Below are positions 26,679-35,786 of a DNA stretch of 64,000 bases, piece by piece. Each line of letters begins with the position of its first letter. Position 1 is the stretch's first letter. Position numbers and translations under genes: made by a program. Source of the stretch: Pseudomonadota bacterium (GTDB lineage Bacteria > Pseudomonadota > Gammaproteobacteria > Steroidobacterales > Steroidobacteraceae); assembly GCA_023391815.1 (NCBI GenBank), contig JAEWAF010000011.1, forward strand, positions 44,826-108,825. The letters run 5' to 3'. The notes under the pieces were generated by a model. The model had not been told where the DNA came from, ran no database searches, and worked only from the letters and a program-made list of their open reading frames with translations.

Positions 26679-26812
26679 GGTGATGGCCCCCGCTGCTGCA
26701 TTCGAGTCCGCTCGCGGCGAATCTGCCGGCACTGTAGGCCAGCGTCCCGGCGCGATTCCAAGATCATTTTTCGATGCCGGTGATACCGGGACGGCATGGC
26801 GCTGCGCACGGC

Positions 26813-29749
26813 TCAGCTCGCCATTCGAGGTGCGACGAAGGTCAACAGCCGTCGCGGGTTGTCGATCAACATCGTCGCGATCTGATCCTCCGTGAGGCCT
26901 CGCTGGCGCAGATACGGCACGAAACGTTCCAGAATGAACGCGTAGCCGGTGCCGCCGTAGCTCTTCAAGCTGGTCTTCGTGCAGATGTCGTGCGACAACA
27001 GGATGCGATCCGCGAAGCCCGCCTTCACCAGCTCGATGATCGCCGCGGCGACCTCCGGATCGGCGGCACGAGTGCGCGTCAGCAGCGCCGGCTTGCCGAT
27101 CAAGTCGAACTGCACCGTCGCTCCCCGTCGCATCAGTGACTTCAGATACTCCGTGTCGTTGGCGAGAAAATCCGAGTGACCCAGAATGACGCGCGACAGA
27201 TCCGCACCCTCGGCGGCGAGCAGATCGAGCACGACCGAATGTTTCTTGAAGAAACCGAGGGTGTGCAGCGTCACGGCCGCCCCGGTGAGCCTGCTGGCGC
27301 GGCCCGAGGCACGGATGATCTTGCTCTCGATGGGTGATTCAGGTGCGCCCGACGTGCCGACTTCGCCGATGATGCCGGCGCGCACGTCGGTGCCATCGAC
27401 ACCGATGGTCAGATCTCGAACGATCTGCGCGGTGAGATCCTCGACCGTGCGTTCCGCGAGATCGTTCGAGTACCAGGCCTCGGTGTACCAGCTCGATCCC
27501 ATCACGATGTCGAGGCCGGTCGCTTCGGACACGCGCCGTAAGCCCAGCGGATTGCGTTTCAAGCCGATGCTGGAAACGTCGACGATGGCCTCACCGCCAT
27601 GGCGTTTGAAATCCGCGAGCTCCTTGATCGCGGTTCGCTCGTCGTTCAGACGCCAGTTGTCGCGATTCGCCGCGCCGTGCAATACGGTCGAGAGGATGTC
27701 CATCGTCAGTGGCGCTTCATAGAGCTTCAGCGCCTCCGCATCCGTCGGCCGCGTGCGCCCGGCGATCTTCCACTTGGCGGGCTCATCGTCGGGCACGGTG
27801 AAATCGATGAAGACATGCTCGTGCATCAAAGTCCGGCCCAGACGCTCGGCGGGGATCGGCCCACGCACGGTCATGATCCGGCCAGTGAGATCCGCCATCT
27901 TCGGCGCCTTCGAAGCCGAGCTGCTCAGAGGGGTCGGCTTGCGCGGGACGATCGGTAAGAGCAGATGCGAGGGGTACTGCTTGCTGTGATGAATGGTCTG
28001 GGTCGCCACTTCGATGCGAGCGCTGCTCGCAGGATCCTCGCCCGTGTTCAAATTGCGATCGAAGTGCGGGAAGTTGCTGCTGGAGACTTCGAGGCGGATG
28101 CGATGCCCGGGCAGGAACGCATTGCTCGCGGACCACAGATCGATGCGGTATTCGTAGACCTTGCCGGGCTCGAGCAAGGTGCCCGGCTGCCTGCCTCGAG
28201 TCTCTCGATACCGGGCTCGCAGAATGCCTTCCTGCACGTTGCGAGCGAAACCGTCCGGCGCAACGTCCACGAGCTTCGCAGTCCAGTCGGTATCCTTGGC
28301 CGTGCTCGATGCATACAACGTCAACGTGACGGGCCCGGTCACCTCCACCGCTTCCTTCAACGGATCCGTGGTAAACACCAGCACGTCCTTGCGCTGTTCC
28401 ACGGGCCGCTGATCCATCGGCCCGACCGATGTCAGCGCCGCACAGCACGAGGTCCCACCAAGCGTCGGCACGGGCTCGTTCGGATCGTAGACGTAGCTGT
28501 CCGTCGGGCTCGTGCCCGATGTCGGCAACCGAGCGACGAGCCGTCCGTCGCCGCTCGATGAGTTTGCGCTTCCGCCGCTGGAGAGGAAGTACTTGGTCGG
28601 GCGCGCTCGCTTGAGCGGCCATTCCTTTTCCTCGCGCCAGACGTTCTCGCCCATCACGAACAGCTTGATCGGCGCTTCGTCTCGTACGCCGTTCTCGACC
28701 CCTTTGAGCCAGTAATCGAACCAACGCAGATACAGCTTTTGCAGATCGACTTCCGCCGCCGCTCCGAAATCCACGGCATCGGCACGTGCGGGCTGTCCGG
28801 GACCGGCGTTGTTGCGTGTACTCGCTCCGTGAATCCAAGGGCCGATCATCATTCGCTTGCCGGCACGAGCCGTCGCGCCCGCCTGGCGGCGAACCTCGAC
28901 ATCGTCTTGCAGGGTGCCTCGCAGGAAGATGTCATACCATCCGCCGACGCTGAGCATGGGCACTTGAATCTTGTCGTAGCCGTTCTCGTAGCTGATGTCG
29001 TCCCAATACGAATCGCGCGTTGGATGTGAGATCCAATCCTGGTAGTGCGTAGCGCGGTGACCGGCCGCCATCGGTGCGACGGCGATGGGCAATGTTCGAT
29101 ACGTTGCAGCCATGTCGATCGCGTTGCCGGTGGACTGGCTGACCTGGCCATCGATCATGATGGCACCCCACGACAGCGCGAAGGCGTAGTTGAAGGCGCC
29201 GTCGATATAGAACCAATTGCCATGAATGTCCGGTGTCGTGAACTGCGGCGCCATGGCGGTCAGATATTTGCTGCCGCGGAGTGCCTGCCCCCACTGCGTG
29301 TAGCCGGCATACGATCCACCCATCGTGCCCAGCTTGCCGCTGAACCAGCGCTGCCGGCCGATCCATTCGTCCATGTCATAGCCGTCGTCGGGCTCGTGAC
29401 GAAACGGATAGAAAGCGCCCTGCGAATCGAACTTGCCGCGCACGTCCTGATACAAAAACACGTAGCCGCGCTCGGCGAACCATTTCGAGACCGCGATCGC
29501 CTGCTCGGTGTTGTTGCTGTAGGGCGTGCGATAGAGGATGGCCGGAAACCTGCCTTCGGCATCCGGCCGATAGATGTCGGCGGAGACAGTGACGCCATCG
29601 CGCATCGCCACTGGCACATTCATGTCGACCCGAACCTTGTAGGTCGGCTTGGACAGCAGCGCCTCATCGTAGTGACTCGAGGCATCCGCGCACGCCGTCT
29701 CAGCAGTGACGAACGCCAGACTCCACAGCGCGATGAATAGCGTTCGCAT
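26813..29749 (-). CDS. Fusion of a CocE/NonD serine esterase and a phosphotriesterase-family metallohydrolase
   Basis: A continuous 978-residue frame with a signal peptide. Residues 1 to about 617 form a CocE/NonD (X-Pro dipeptidyl-peptidase-like) unit: alpha/beta-hydrolase core with nucleophile GGSYAG, a cap and a C-terminal jelly roll (RIDLWSASNAFLPGHRIRLE). Residues from about 618 (internal Met at 27898) form a full phosphotriesterase-family barrel with metal residues in LMHEHVF, IGEVGTS (Glu bridging type), TLHTLG, GHSDF and LLSHDIC. The two are normally separate proteins. No stop or frameshift separates them. The chain could hydrolyse two linked bonds of one substrate, such as ester then lactone; this is inference. 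Confidence 0.88.
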   Translation of the reverse strand: MRTLFIALWSLAFVTAETACADASSHYDEALLSKPTYKVRVDMNVPVAMRDGVTVSADIYRPDAEGRFPAILYRTPYSNNTEQAIAVSKWFAERGYVFLYQDVRGKFDSQGAFYPFRHEPDDGYDMDEWIGRQRWFSGKLGTMGGSYAGYTQWGQALRGSKYLTAMAPQFTTPDIHGNWFYIDGAFNYAFALSWGAIMIDGQVSQSTGNAIDMAATYRTLPIAVAPMAAGHRATHYQDWISHPTRDSYWDDISYENGYDKIQVPMLSVGGWYDIFLRGTLQDDVEVRRQAGATARAGKRMMIGPWIHGASTRNNAGPGQPARADAVDFGAAAEVDLQKLYLRWFDYWLKGVENGVRDEAPIKLFVMGENVWREEKEWPLKRARPTKYFLSSGGSANSSSGDGRLVARLPTSGTSPTDSYVYDPNEPVPTLGGTSCCAALTSVGPMDQRPVEQRKDVLVFTTDPLKEAVEVTGPVTLTLYASSTAKDTDWTAKLVDVAPDGFARNVQEGILRARYRETRGRQPGTLLEPGKVYEYRIDLWSASNAFLPGHRIRLEVSSSNFPHFDRNLNTGEDPASSARIEVATQTIHHSKQYPSHLLLPIVPRKPTPLSSSASKAPKMADLTGRIMTVRGPIPAERLGRTLMHEHVFIDFTVPDDEPAKWKIAGRTRPTDAEALKLYEAPLTMDILSTVLHGAANRDNWRLNDERTAIKELADFKRHGGEAIVDVSSIGLKRNPLGLRRVSEATGLDIVMGSSWYTEAWYSNDLAERTVEDLTAQIVRDLTIGVDGTDVRAGIIGEVGTSGAPESPIESKIIRASGRASRLTGAAVTLHTLGFFKKHSVVLDLLAAEGADLSRVILGHSDFLANDTEYLKSLMRRGATVQFDLIGKPALLTRTRAADPEVAAAIIELVKAGFADRILLSHDICTKTSLKSYGGTGYAFILERFVPYLRQRGLTEDQIATMLIDNPRRLLTFVAPRMAS

Positions 29750-29760
29750 GGGCCGATCCG

Positions 29761-30444
29761 CTATCTCACGCTCTCGCAGATGAACTCGTTGATCGTCATG
29801 TCAGGCCGCAGCTGGTGCGTCTTCGTCAGGCCCCACGGCTTGGAGTACATGGTCGGATCGTCGATGATGATTTGATAGGTCAGGCTCTTGCCGTCGTCGG
29901 AGCGCGTGAAGCGCTCGATCAGCTTCATCTTGTCGCTGTGCAGATGGCCGCGCATGTCGAGCCACGTGTCCGGATTCTGACCGATGGTCTCCACCACCAG
30001 CGTCTTGCCTTCCCACCAGCCGATGGAATGACCGAGCCAGGTCGGATCCGGATCGGGCGGATGTTTGCTGTTGAGATAGATGCGACGGGTCGTCTGGTCG
30101 TATTCGAGCAGGATATAAACCACCTTGGGCGTCTGCAGGATCTCGAACGGAAATGCCAGGTTCATGACTCGCGGCACGCCGGGCGGAATGCAGGAGTCGA
30201 TCGGATCGTCCGCGTTCTCCAGCGATTTATAGCGCTTGTAGTTCTCGGGCAGCATCGGCGCGTCTTCGCCGAGCGATTGCACGAACGCCGGCCCCCACAA
30301 GCCCTGCAGGTTCGGATCGTTCCAGGGCGTAGTCTTCGGGATCGGCTCTTCCGCCGCGGCCTTGGCGGCCGTGGCCGGCTCGGCGGAGTGAGCCATCTGC
30401 CCGATCGCGCAGGCAATGAACGCGGACAGTAGGATGTTTCTCAT
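29761..30444 (-). CDS. Secreted protein of unknown function (PNLQGLW type)
   Basis: A 227-residue exported protein. ATG at 30444 has GGAG about 8 nt upstream and begins a signal peptide ending near AHS|AEP; an upstream GTG-type extension is rejected. The body opens with WNDPNLQGLWGP and contains HSIGWWEGKTLVVET and a C-terminal NEFICESVR. Similar proteins are common next to DUF6152 genes in environmental proteobacteria, but no function is established. It sits 11 nt before the CocE-phosphotriesterase gene. Confidence 0.7.
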   Translation of the reverse strand: MRNILLSAFIACAIGQMAHSAEPATAAKAAAEEPIPKTTPWNDPNLQGLWGPAFVQSLGEDAPMLPENYKRYKSLENADDPIDSCIPPGVPRVMNLAFPFEILQTPKVVYILLEYDQTTRRIYLNSKHPPDPDPTWLGHSIGWWEGKTLVVETIGQNPDTWLDMRGHLHSDKMKLIERFTRSDDGKSLTYQIIIDDPTMYSKPWGLTKTHQLRPDMTINEFICESVR

Positions 30445-30464
30445 GATGCGGCTCCGTGGTGGGC

Positions 30465-30860
30465 TCAACGCGGCTTCTGCAACGGATTGCGTGGCAATGT
30501 CAGCTCCTTGCCGTCCGGTCCGCTGATCTTCGACAACAATCCTTCGGGCTTGCCGTCACGACGCGGAAACACCGTGAAGCTCACCGGATCGCCCGCTTTG
30601 AACTGCGAGCGCACCCAGCCGAGCCGGCTCATGCTCGACGCGGAGTTCGCCTCGATGCCCCAGTTCTCGGTCTGCCCGGCCGCGTTCTTCACGTCGACGA
30701 AAATCCAGACGTGCGGATTCACCCAGGAGTACTTGGTGACCACGCCCTTCAACGCCACCGTCTTCACGTCGTCGTACATGGCCTGCGAGTGATGCGAGAA
30801 CGCCGGACCGGCCAGCGTTAGAAATCCCACCAGCGCGAACGCGCGAATCTGCGTTTTCAT
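30465..30860 (-). CDS. DUF6152 family secreted protein
   Basis: A 131-residue exported protein with a signal peptide ending AFS|HHS and the DUF6152-like core MYDDVKTVALKGVVTKYSWVNPHVWIFVDV. ATG at 30860 has a near-perfect GGAGGT ribosome binding site. The His-His after cleavage and the WxNPH motif suggest metal contact, but function is unknown. Co-directional with the PNLQGLW-type protein (20-nt gap), a pairing often seen. Confidence 0.78.
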   Translation of the reverse strand: MKTQIRAFALVGFLTLAGPAFSHHSQAMYDDVKTVALKGVVTKYSWVNPHVWIFVDVKNAAGQTENWGIEANSASSMSRLGWVRSQFKAGDPVSFTVFPRRDGKPEGLLSKISGPDGKELTLPRNPLQKPR

Positions 30861-30905
30861 TGTGACCTCCAGAAACGAGTTGACTGTTGGCTATGCATCG
30901 GGACC

Positions 30906-31862
30906 TCAGCGCGGTGGCGGCACCGGCGTGGGCAATGCATGGCCCGAGAAGAAGGCGTCGACGTTCGCTTTCACCAGCTCGCCGATGGCAGCGCGGGTCT
31001 CGACGGTGGTGCTGGCGATGTGCGGCTCGACAATCACGTTGTCGAGCGCCAGAAGCTCGCTGGGAACGTTCGGCTCGTCATCGAAAACATCCAGCGCGGC
31101 ACCCTTGATCGTGCCCTGTTGAAGCGCGGCGATGAGCGCGGCCTGATCGAGCACCGAGGCACGAGCAATGTTGATCAGGAAGCCCTCCGGGCCCAAAGCG
31201 CGAAGCACTTCCGCGTTCACAATCCTCGCCGTGTCAGGACCGCCGGGACACGTGAGCACCAGAAAATCGACGGCACGGGCCAACTCGAGCACGCTCGGCA
31301 CAAACTTCCAAGGCGCATCGGCTTTGGCGCGCGGACCGGTGTAGAGCACTTCGAGTGAGAACGCTTCGGCGCGTCGGGCCACGCCCGTACCGATTCTTCC
31401 CAGCCCGACGATGCCGATCCGTTTGCCTCCCACTCGGGTCGAGTTGGGCAACAAACCTTTCGACCACTTGCCTGCACGCACGAAACGATCGCCCGCGACC
31501 ACCTTGCGAGCGAGCGCAAGCAAGAGCGTGATGCCGTAGTCCGCCGTGTCTTCCGTCAGCACCTCCGGCGTGTTGGTGACTCGCACGCCTAAATCGCGTG
31601 CGGCGACGAGATCGACCGCATCGGTACCCACGCCGAAGATCGCCACCAGCCCGAGCTTCGGCAGCGACTGCATGAGCGCGCGATCGGCACCGATCACGCT
31701 GCGTGTAACCACCGCCGTGACTCGATCCGCAACGCTGCGAACGAAGGTCGTCTTATCCTGCGCCTGCCACAGGCGATGCACGACATAGTTGCTCGCCAGG
31801 GCCGCATCGAGCTGTGGCTCGACCGGCGCGGTTATCAAGATCTCACCCCGTGTCACCGACAT
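30906..31862 (-). CDS. D-2-hydroxyacid dehydrogenase (glyoxylate/hydroxypyruvate reductase type)
   Basis: A 318-residue NAD(P)-dependent oxidoreductase. The nucleotide site is RIGIVGLGRIG; the catalytic Arg lies in INIARASV, Glu in DVFDDEP and His in VEPHIAST. It interconverts 2-keto and D-2-hydroxy acids in the cytosol. It lies 12 nt after the SMP-30 gene, so lactone hydrolysis followed by hydroxyacid oxidation or keto acid reduction may be consecutive steps. Confidence 0.9.
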   Translation of the reverse strand: MSVTRGEILITAPVEPQLDAALASNYVVHRLWQAQDKTTFVRSVADRVTAVVTRSVIGADRALMQSLPKLGLVAIFGVGTDAVDLVAARDLGVRVTNTPEVLTEDTADYGITLLLALARKVVAGDRFVRAGKWSKGLLPNSTRVGGKRIGIVGLGRIGTGVARRAEAFSLEVLYTGPRAKADAPWKFVPSVLELARAVDFLVLTCPGGPDTARIVNAEVLRALGPEGFLINIARASVLDQAALIAALQQGTIKGAALDVFDDEPNVPSELLALDNVIVEPHIASTTVETRAAIGELVKANVDAFFSGHALPTPVPPPR

Positions 31863-31874
31863 GCTCCGTTCGCA

Positions 31875-32744
31875 TCAACCCGCGTAACGGCCTTCCGGCA
31901 GGCCCTGCACACCGGGGCGCACGACGAACAGATGGCCGGCCAGCGGCTGTTGTGCCGCCTGCTCCGGGGTCAGACGCTGACGAGCGGTCGTGATGTACAG
32001 CTCATCGAGACGGTCGCCGCCGAACGCGCAGCAGCTTGGTTGGGACACGGGCATTTCGATGATCCGGTCGATCTTGCCCTCGGGCGTGTAACGAACGACG
32101 CGACCGCCCGCGTACTCCGCGTTCCACAAACATCCGTCCGCGTCGATCGCGGAGCCGTCGGGCCGCCCGGGACCGGCGCATTCGGCGAACACACGTTTGT
32201 TGTTGACGGCACCGCTCGCGAGGTCGTAGTCGAGCACGTGAATCACGTGTCGATAGGTATCGGAGAGATACATGCGACGATTGTCGGGACTGAACGCCAG
32301 GCTGTTGGGCACGATCAGATCGTCCAGCAGCCGCGTGAAGTCGCCGCTCGGCCCCAGTCGCCACAGCGCGCCGGTCGGAATGCGCTGCTTGTCGTTCAGC
32401 GTGCCGACGAAGAAACGTCCGGCGCGATCGCAACGGCCATCGTTGAAGCGATTGTCGGCGTGCTGGGGAACGGCGGTCGCGACCCGCTCGCCCACCGTTC
32501 CGCTCGCCAACGAAAAGCGAAATACACCGGTCGTCATCGCGGCGAGCAACGATCCGTCCTCGCACAAGCAGATGCTGCCGATCGTCTCGGGGAGCGCGTG
32601 AGAACTATGAGTGCGGGTCGCGATCTCGTAGACATGCAACGCCGGCGCCCGGCCATCGACCCACAGCACTCGCCTGGTCCGCTCACACCACAGCGGGCTT
32701 TCGCCCAGCAGATTGGCGGCGGCGCAAACCACCTCGACCTTCAT
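31875..32744 (-). CDS. SMP-30/gluconolactonase family lactonase
   Basis: A 289-residue six-bladed propeller of the SMP-30/regucalcin family. The metal-binding Glu lies in LGESPLWCE and the later catalytic Asn/Asp segments in NSLAFSPDNRRMYLSDT and GSAIDADGCLWNA. It hydrolyses sugar or aromatic lactones. ATG at 32744 has GGGAG 5 nt upstream. It forms a tight unit with the preceding LysR gene (25-nt gap) and the following dehydrogenase. Confidence 0.9.
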   Translation of the reverse strand: MKVEVVCAAANLLGESPLWCERTRRVLWVDGRAPALHVYEIATRTHSSHALPETIGSICLCEDGSLLAAMTTGVFRFSLASGTVGERVATAVPQHADNRFNDGRCDRAGRFFVGTLNDKQRIPTGALWRLGPSGDFTRLLDDLIVPNSLAFSPDNRRMYLSDTYRHVIHVLDYDLASGAVNNKRVFAECAGPGRPDGSAIDADGCLWNAEYAGGRVVRYTPEGKIDRIIEMPVSQPSCCAFGGDRLDELYITTARQRLTPEQAAQQPLAGHLFVVRPGVQGLPEGRYAG

Positions 32745-32769
32745 CGCTCTCCCTCACCCTCGGCTGGTC

Positions 32770-33714
32770 TCAAGTCGCGTCGTCGATCTTCGGCATCTGG
32801 CTCCAGATATGCTTGGAGCGCTCGTTACAAATCGCTTCGATCAAGCCCTTGACCACCACCAGCGACAGCCGGTGGCTCTGATCCACCTGCATGGCGACCG
32901 CGAGCGGCCAGGGAATGCTCGGGTTGACGATGGACGCGACCGACACCTTGCGTTGCTGCAGCTCGTTGAAGATCGAGTCGAGCGTGACGATGGTGTGGCC
33001 GAGCCCATTGCTCACCAGCGATTTGATCAACCAGAAGCCGCTGCACGTCATGACGACGTTGAGCTTCACTTTCTGTTCGTCCGCGATCTGATCGATGTGT
33101 TCGCGCAGCAGGTTGGCTTGCGGCAGGATCATCGGGAACGCGGCCGCCTCGGCCAGCGTGTATGAAGCGCGATCGAGCGAGCCGACCGGGCCGACCAGGC
33201 ACAGTTGATCGACCAGCAAATCCCAGGACACGATGTCCGGATGCGGCGCCGGCCCGTGCATGATGGCGATGTTGATCTCGCGATTGATCAACATGCGCTG
33301 CAGATCGCTGCTGTAGCCCTCGATGATCCGGTAGTTGAGCTCCGGGAACAGCTTGCGCGATTGTTTGATGAGACGCGGGACGATGTATTCGCCGGGCGTG
33401 GGCAGCACGCCGATCGTGACCGTGCCGCGCGGGACCTCGCTGGAAATCGCGGCGCTCTCGTGCAAGGTCTCGATCTGCCGGAACAGCGAGCGCGCGCTCT
33501 GAAGCAGGCTCTCACCGGATTCGGTCAGCACCACCCCTTTGGCATGGCGGACGAACAAAAGCACGTTGAGGTCGTCCTCGAGTGCTTTGATCTTGCGACT
33601 GATGGCGGGCTGCGCGATGTGCAAGCGATTGGCCGCGCGCGACACGCTGCGCTCCTCCGCCACCACCGTGAAGTAGTGCAGAGCCGTGATGTCGAAGTGC
33701 GCGTAAGACTTCAT
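32770..33714 (-). CDS. LysR-family transcriptional regulator
   Basis: A 314-residue LysR regulator. The N-terminal winged helix is visible (LHYFTVVAEERSVSRAANRLHIAQPAISRKIKALE), then a periplasmic-binding-like effector domain. A GTG at 33774 would add 20 Arg-rich residues; ATG at 33714 is chosen because it gives the usual spacing to the helix-turn-helix. Two T-N11-A palindromes lie at 34.00 and 34.05 kb in the divergent region and are likely binding sites. It may control both the lactonase/dehydrogenase side and the rightward RraA-TonB receptor side. Confidence 0.9.
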   Translation of the reverse strand: MKSYAHFDITALHYFTVVAEERSVSRAANRLHIAQPAISRKIKALEDDLNVLLFVRHAKGVVLTESGESLLQSARSLFRQIETLHESAAISSEVPRGTVTIGVLPTPGEYIVPRLIKQSRKLFPELNYRIIEGYSSDLQRMLINREINIAIMHGPAPHPDIVSWDLLVDQLCLVGPVGSLDRASYTLAEAAAFPMILPQANLLREHIDQIADEQKVKLNVVMTCSGFWLIKSLVSNGLGHTIVTLDSIFNELQQRKVSVASIVNPSIPWPLAVAMQVDQSHRLSLVVVKGLIEAICNERSKHIWSQMPKIDDAT

Positions 33715-34001
33715 GCTCGCACGCCCGCGAGCGCGAGAACAGCCATCGTCAGACCGGACGGCAACCAGAACCACAGGGGGAGGCGCTGGCGAAGGGTCCG
33801 GCCGGTCTGCGATGGCGAATCTTTGGCAAGAGCCGGGTGCATGCGAGCCTCAGCTCACTCCACCGACGATGAAGCGTCTTTTCGAGTCCCGCATACCATC
33901 CCCCCGTAGCTTTCGGATCGACCGCCCGTGAGCGAGTCGGCCAGTCACGATCTTCCAGTGCTTCGGTCCTCGCGTACAAAGACCTTATTTCTATACTCAA
34001 T

Positions 34002-34016
34002 ATGCCGAGCCGGCAT
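34002..34016. promoter_or_regulatory. LysR-type T-N11-A palindrome, copy 1
   Basis: ATGCCGAGCCGGCAT is a perfect 6-3-6 inverted repeat that fits the T-N11-A rule of LysR binding sites. It directly follows the TATACT -10-like box. Confidence 0.65.
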
Positions 34017-34040
34017 GCCCGCGCCCGGGCCGGGAACACC

Positions 34041-34055
34041 ATGCCGTTCCGGCAT
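34041..34055. promoter_or_regulatory. LysR-type T-N11-A palindrome, copy 2
   Basis: ATGCCGTTCCGGCAT has the same arms as copy 1; the centres lie 39 bp apart, close to four helical turns, as expected for cooperative tetramer binding on one DNA face. Confidence 0.65.
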
Positions 34056-34181
34056 TGTGTTCATCCAACGATAGTATTGGAACACTCGCGCCAGCCGTTC
34101 CTAGAATCTTTTCCGACGGCGCATTAATTACCATGTTCACTGATTCGCGGCCAGCGCCCGGCCCGCGAGGAAAGTCGCCAC

Positions 34182-34510
34182 ATGCATCCACTGGACGGCA
34201 AGATCGCACTCATTTCCGGCGCGGCGCTGCGCATCGGCGCGCCCAGTGCGCGCGTGGTGGCGAACGACGCTCTGTGGTTCGACGAAGGCGTTGAACAGGC
34301 AACGCCGGCGGATTGGGAAAAAATGCCGCCGATGAACCGGACCGGCGTATTTCTTGGCATCAAAGCGGTCGTACCTGCATTCCGCGAGCACACACGCTCG
34401 ATCGGTCGCTTCGGCACGCTCGAGGATATTGTCAAAGGCACCGTGTGCCTGGGCTCCGAGGCGGCACCAGCTCGAGCCTGCCGGTCTGCGGCGGCTTGAC
34501 TGCTCAATAG
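34182..34510 (+). pseudogene. Decayed short-chain dehydrogenase/reductase gene
   Basis: The frame opens with an SDR N-terminus (LDGKIALISGAALRIG), jumps to mid-protein sequence (DWEKMPPMNRTGVFLGIKAVVPAF), then to the C-terminal region (IGRFGTLEDIVKGTVCLGSEAA). The final conserved end appears only in the next frame (SSLPVCGGLTAQ, stop at 34510), so a frameshift lies near 34465. About 110 codons remain of a usual ~250; the catalytic Tyr-Lys segment is gone. It sits directly behind the LysR-box promoter, so it was probably the first gene of the RraA/NIPSNAP/TonB receptor operon. Confidence 0.85.
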
Positions 34511-34512
34511 TC

Positions 34513-35274
34513 ATGTCGCAAGCCGCCGCTGATAACCCCCCGACGTCCAGCGTCCGCCGGACCCTCGGTAAGTTGCCGGACGCCGCGTTCGGGTGTCTCG
34601 AGTTGCCGCCGATCGCAGTTGAACTCATTCACGGCTATCAGTCGCTACCCGACCTGACCGGCATGGTCAGCGATGCACTCGATCTGCACGGCATCGAAGG
34701 TGCGATCGGCACATCGCGGCTCTTCCCCACCCTGCCGGGTCGGCGCGTCGTCGGGCCCGCGCTCACGGTGCTCAATCGCCGGCGCGACGATGATGTCGCA
34801 ACGGCGGTGAAGAATCGCGATAACCGGCTCGGCGACATCGAAGCTCACAACCTGGCGCGCGCCGGCGATGTGCTGGTCGTGCAAGGGGCCAGCGGCGTCT
34901 CCAGCATGGGCGGCATCGCCGCCGCCATCGCCTCACGTCAGGGCGAAGCGGGTCTCATCGTCGATGGCGCCGTTCGCGACGTCGAATCGAGCCGCGCGCT
35001 CGGCTTGCCGATCTGGGCCAGGGAGCTGACGCCTGCCACCGGCAAATGGCGACTGGAAACCGTCGGCATCAATGTCGAGGTCACGATCTGCGGCGTGCGG
35101 GTCCGACCTGGCGATCTGGTGGCCGCCGACGCCAACGGCGTTTGCTTCATCCCCTATCGCGCGCTCGCCGACGTGCTGAGCACGGCGCAGGCGATCGCAG
35201 CCGACGAAGAGCGGCGCCAGCAGCTGATCGCTGCCGGAACGCCGCTGCCCGCGCTGACCCCGAGGCGCGCGTGA
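34513..35274 (+). CDS. RraA-like protein (HMG aldolase / oxaloacetate decarboxylase family)
   Basis: A 253-residue protein of the RraA/4-hydroxy-4-methyl-2-oxoglutarate aldolase family. The core GDVLVVQG, SSMGGIAAAIA and LIVDGAVRDVES with PIWAREL is well conserved; Arg-Asp of VRD binds metal and pyruvate moiety. Such enzymes cleave or decarboxylate keto acids at the end of aromatic or related pathways. The start ATG lies 2 nt after the SDR remnant; no clear ribosome binding site, so coupling to the former SDR gene is likely lost. Confidence 0.85.
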   Translation: MSQAAADNPPTSSVRRTLGKLPDAAFGCLELPPIAVELIHGYQSLPDLTGMVSDALDLHGIEGAIGTSRLFPTLPGRRVVGPALTVLNRRRDDDVATAVKNRDNRLGDIEAHNLARAGDVLVVQGASGVSSMGGIAAAIASRQGEAGLIVDGAVRDVESSRALGLPIWARELTPATGKWRLETVGINVEVTICGVRVRPGDLVAADANGVCFIPYRALADVLSTAQAIAADEERRQQLIAAGTPLPALTPRRA

Positions 35275-35314
35275 ACCCACTTGAAGTACTTTGAACACGA
35301 AGGATACGCGACGC

Positions 35315-35686
35315 ATGATTGTCGATCACCGCACCTACACGCTGCCGCACGGGCGCATGCAGGAATACCTGGATCGCTACGCGGCCGAAGCTCTGGAGCT
35401 GCAGCGTCGCCACCTCGGCTGTCACATCGGCTCGTTCGTCACCGAGATCGGACCGCTCAATCAGGTGATCCACATGTGGGGCTTCGCAAGCCTTGCTGAG
35501 CGCGAAGCGCGCCGTGCGCGCATGGAGCAGGATCCGGCCTGGCTCGACTTTCGAGATCGTAACGGCGGCACCTTCGTCGCGCAGGAAACACGCATTCTGC
35601 GAGCCACCGCATTTTCACCGCAACTGATTCTGCCGCGTCCGCTCGCTGAAGAGCGCGCGTCGCGAGACGACAAAGCAAAGTTTTGA
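35315..35686 (+). CDS. NIPSNAP-family protein
   Basis: A 123-residue dimeric alpha-beta barrel protein of the NIPSNAP type (DHRTYTLPHGRMQEYLDRY and LNQVIHMWGFASLAEREARRARM). ATG at 35315 is preferred to a TTG at 35291. These small proteins are frequent in catabolic operons, with unproven roles as isomerases or ligand carriers. It lies between the RraA-like gene and the TonB receptor gene. Confidence 0.82.
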   Translation: MIVDHRTYTLPHGRMQEYLDRYAAEALELQRRHLGCHIGSFVTEIGPLNQVIHMWGFASLAEREARRARMEQDPAWLDFRDRNGGTFVAQETRILRATAFSPQLILPRPLAEERASRDDKAKF

Positions 35687-35786
35687 CGCGTACCGCGCGG
35701 CACCTGCGCCGCGCGGATGTTTGTTTTGGCATCAGCAGCATGGATTGGCCACTGATCGCACTATTCACAAAATAGCGGGAGGGGAG

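Larger units (their letters stand above)
33715..34181. other. Divergent regulatory region without a gene
   Basis: Between the LysR start and the decayed SDR gene. It holds a -10-like TATACT at 33992-33997 on the plus strand and two LysR-type palindromes just downstream. An imperfect hairpin (GTGTTC at 34057 pairing with GAACAC near 34080) is also present. No convincing protein-coding frame is seen. Confidence 0.6.
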
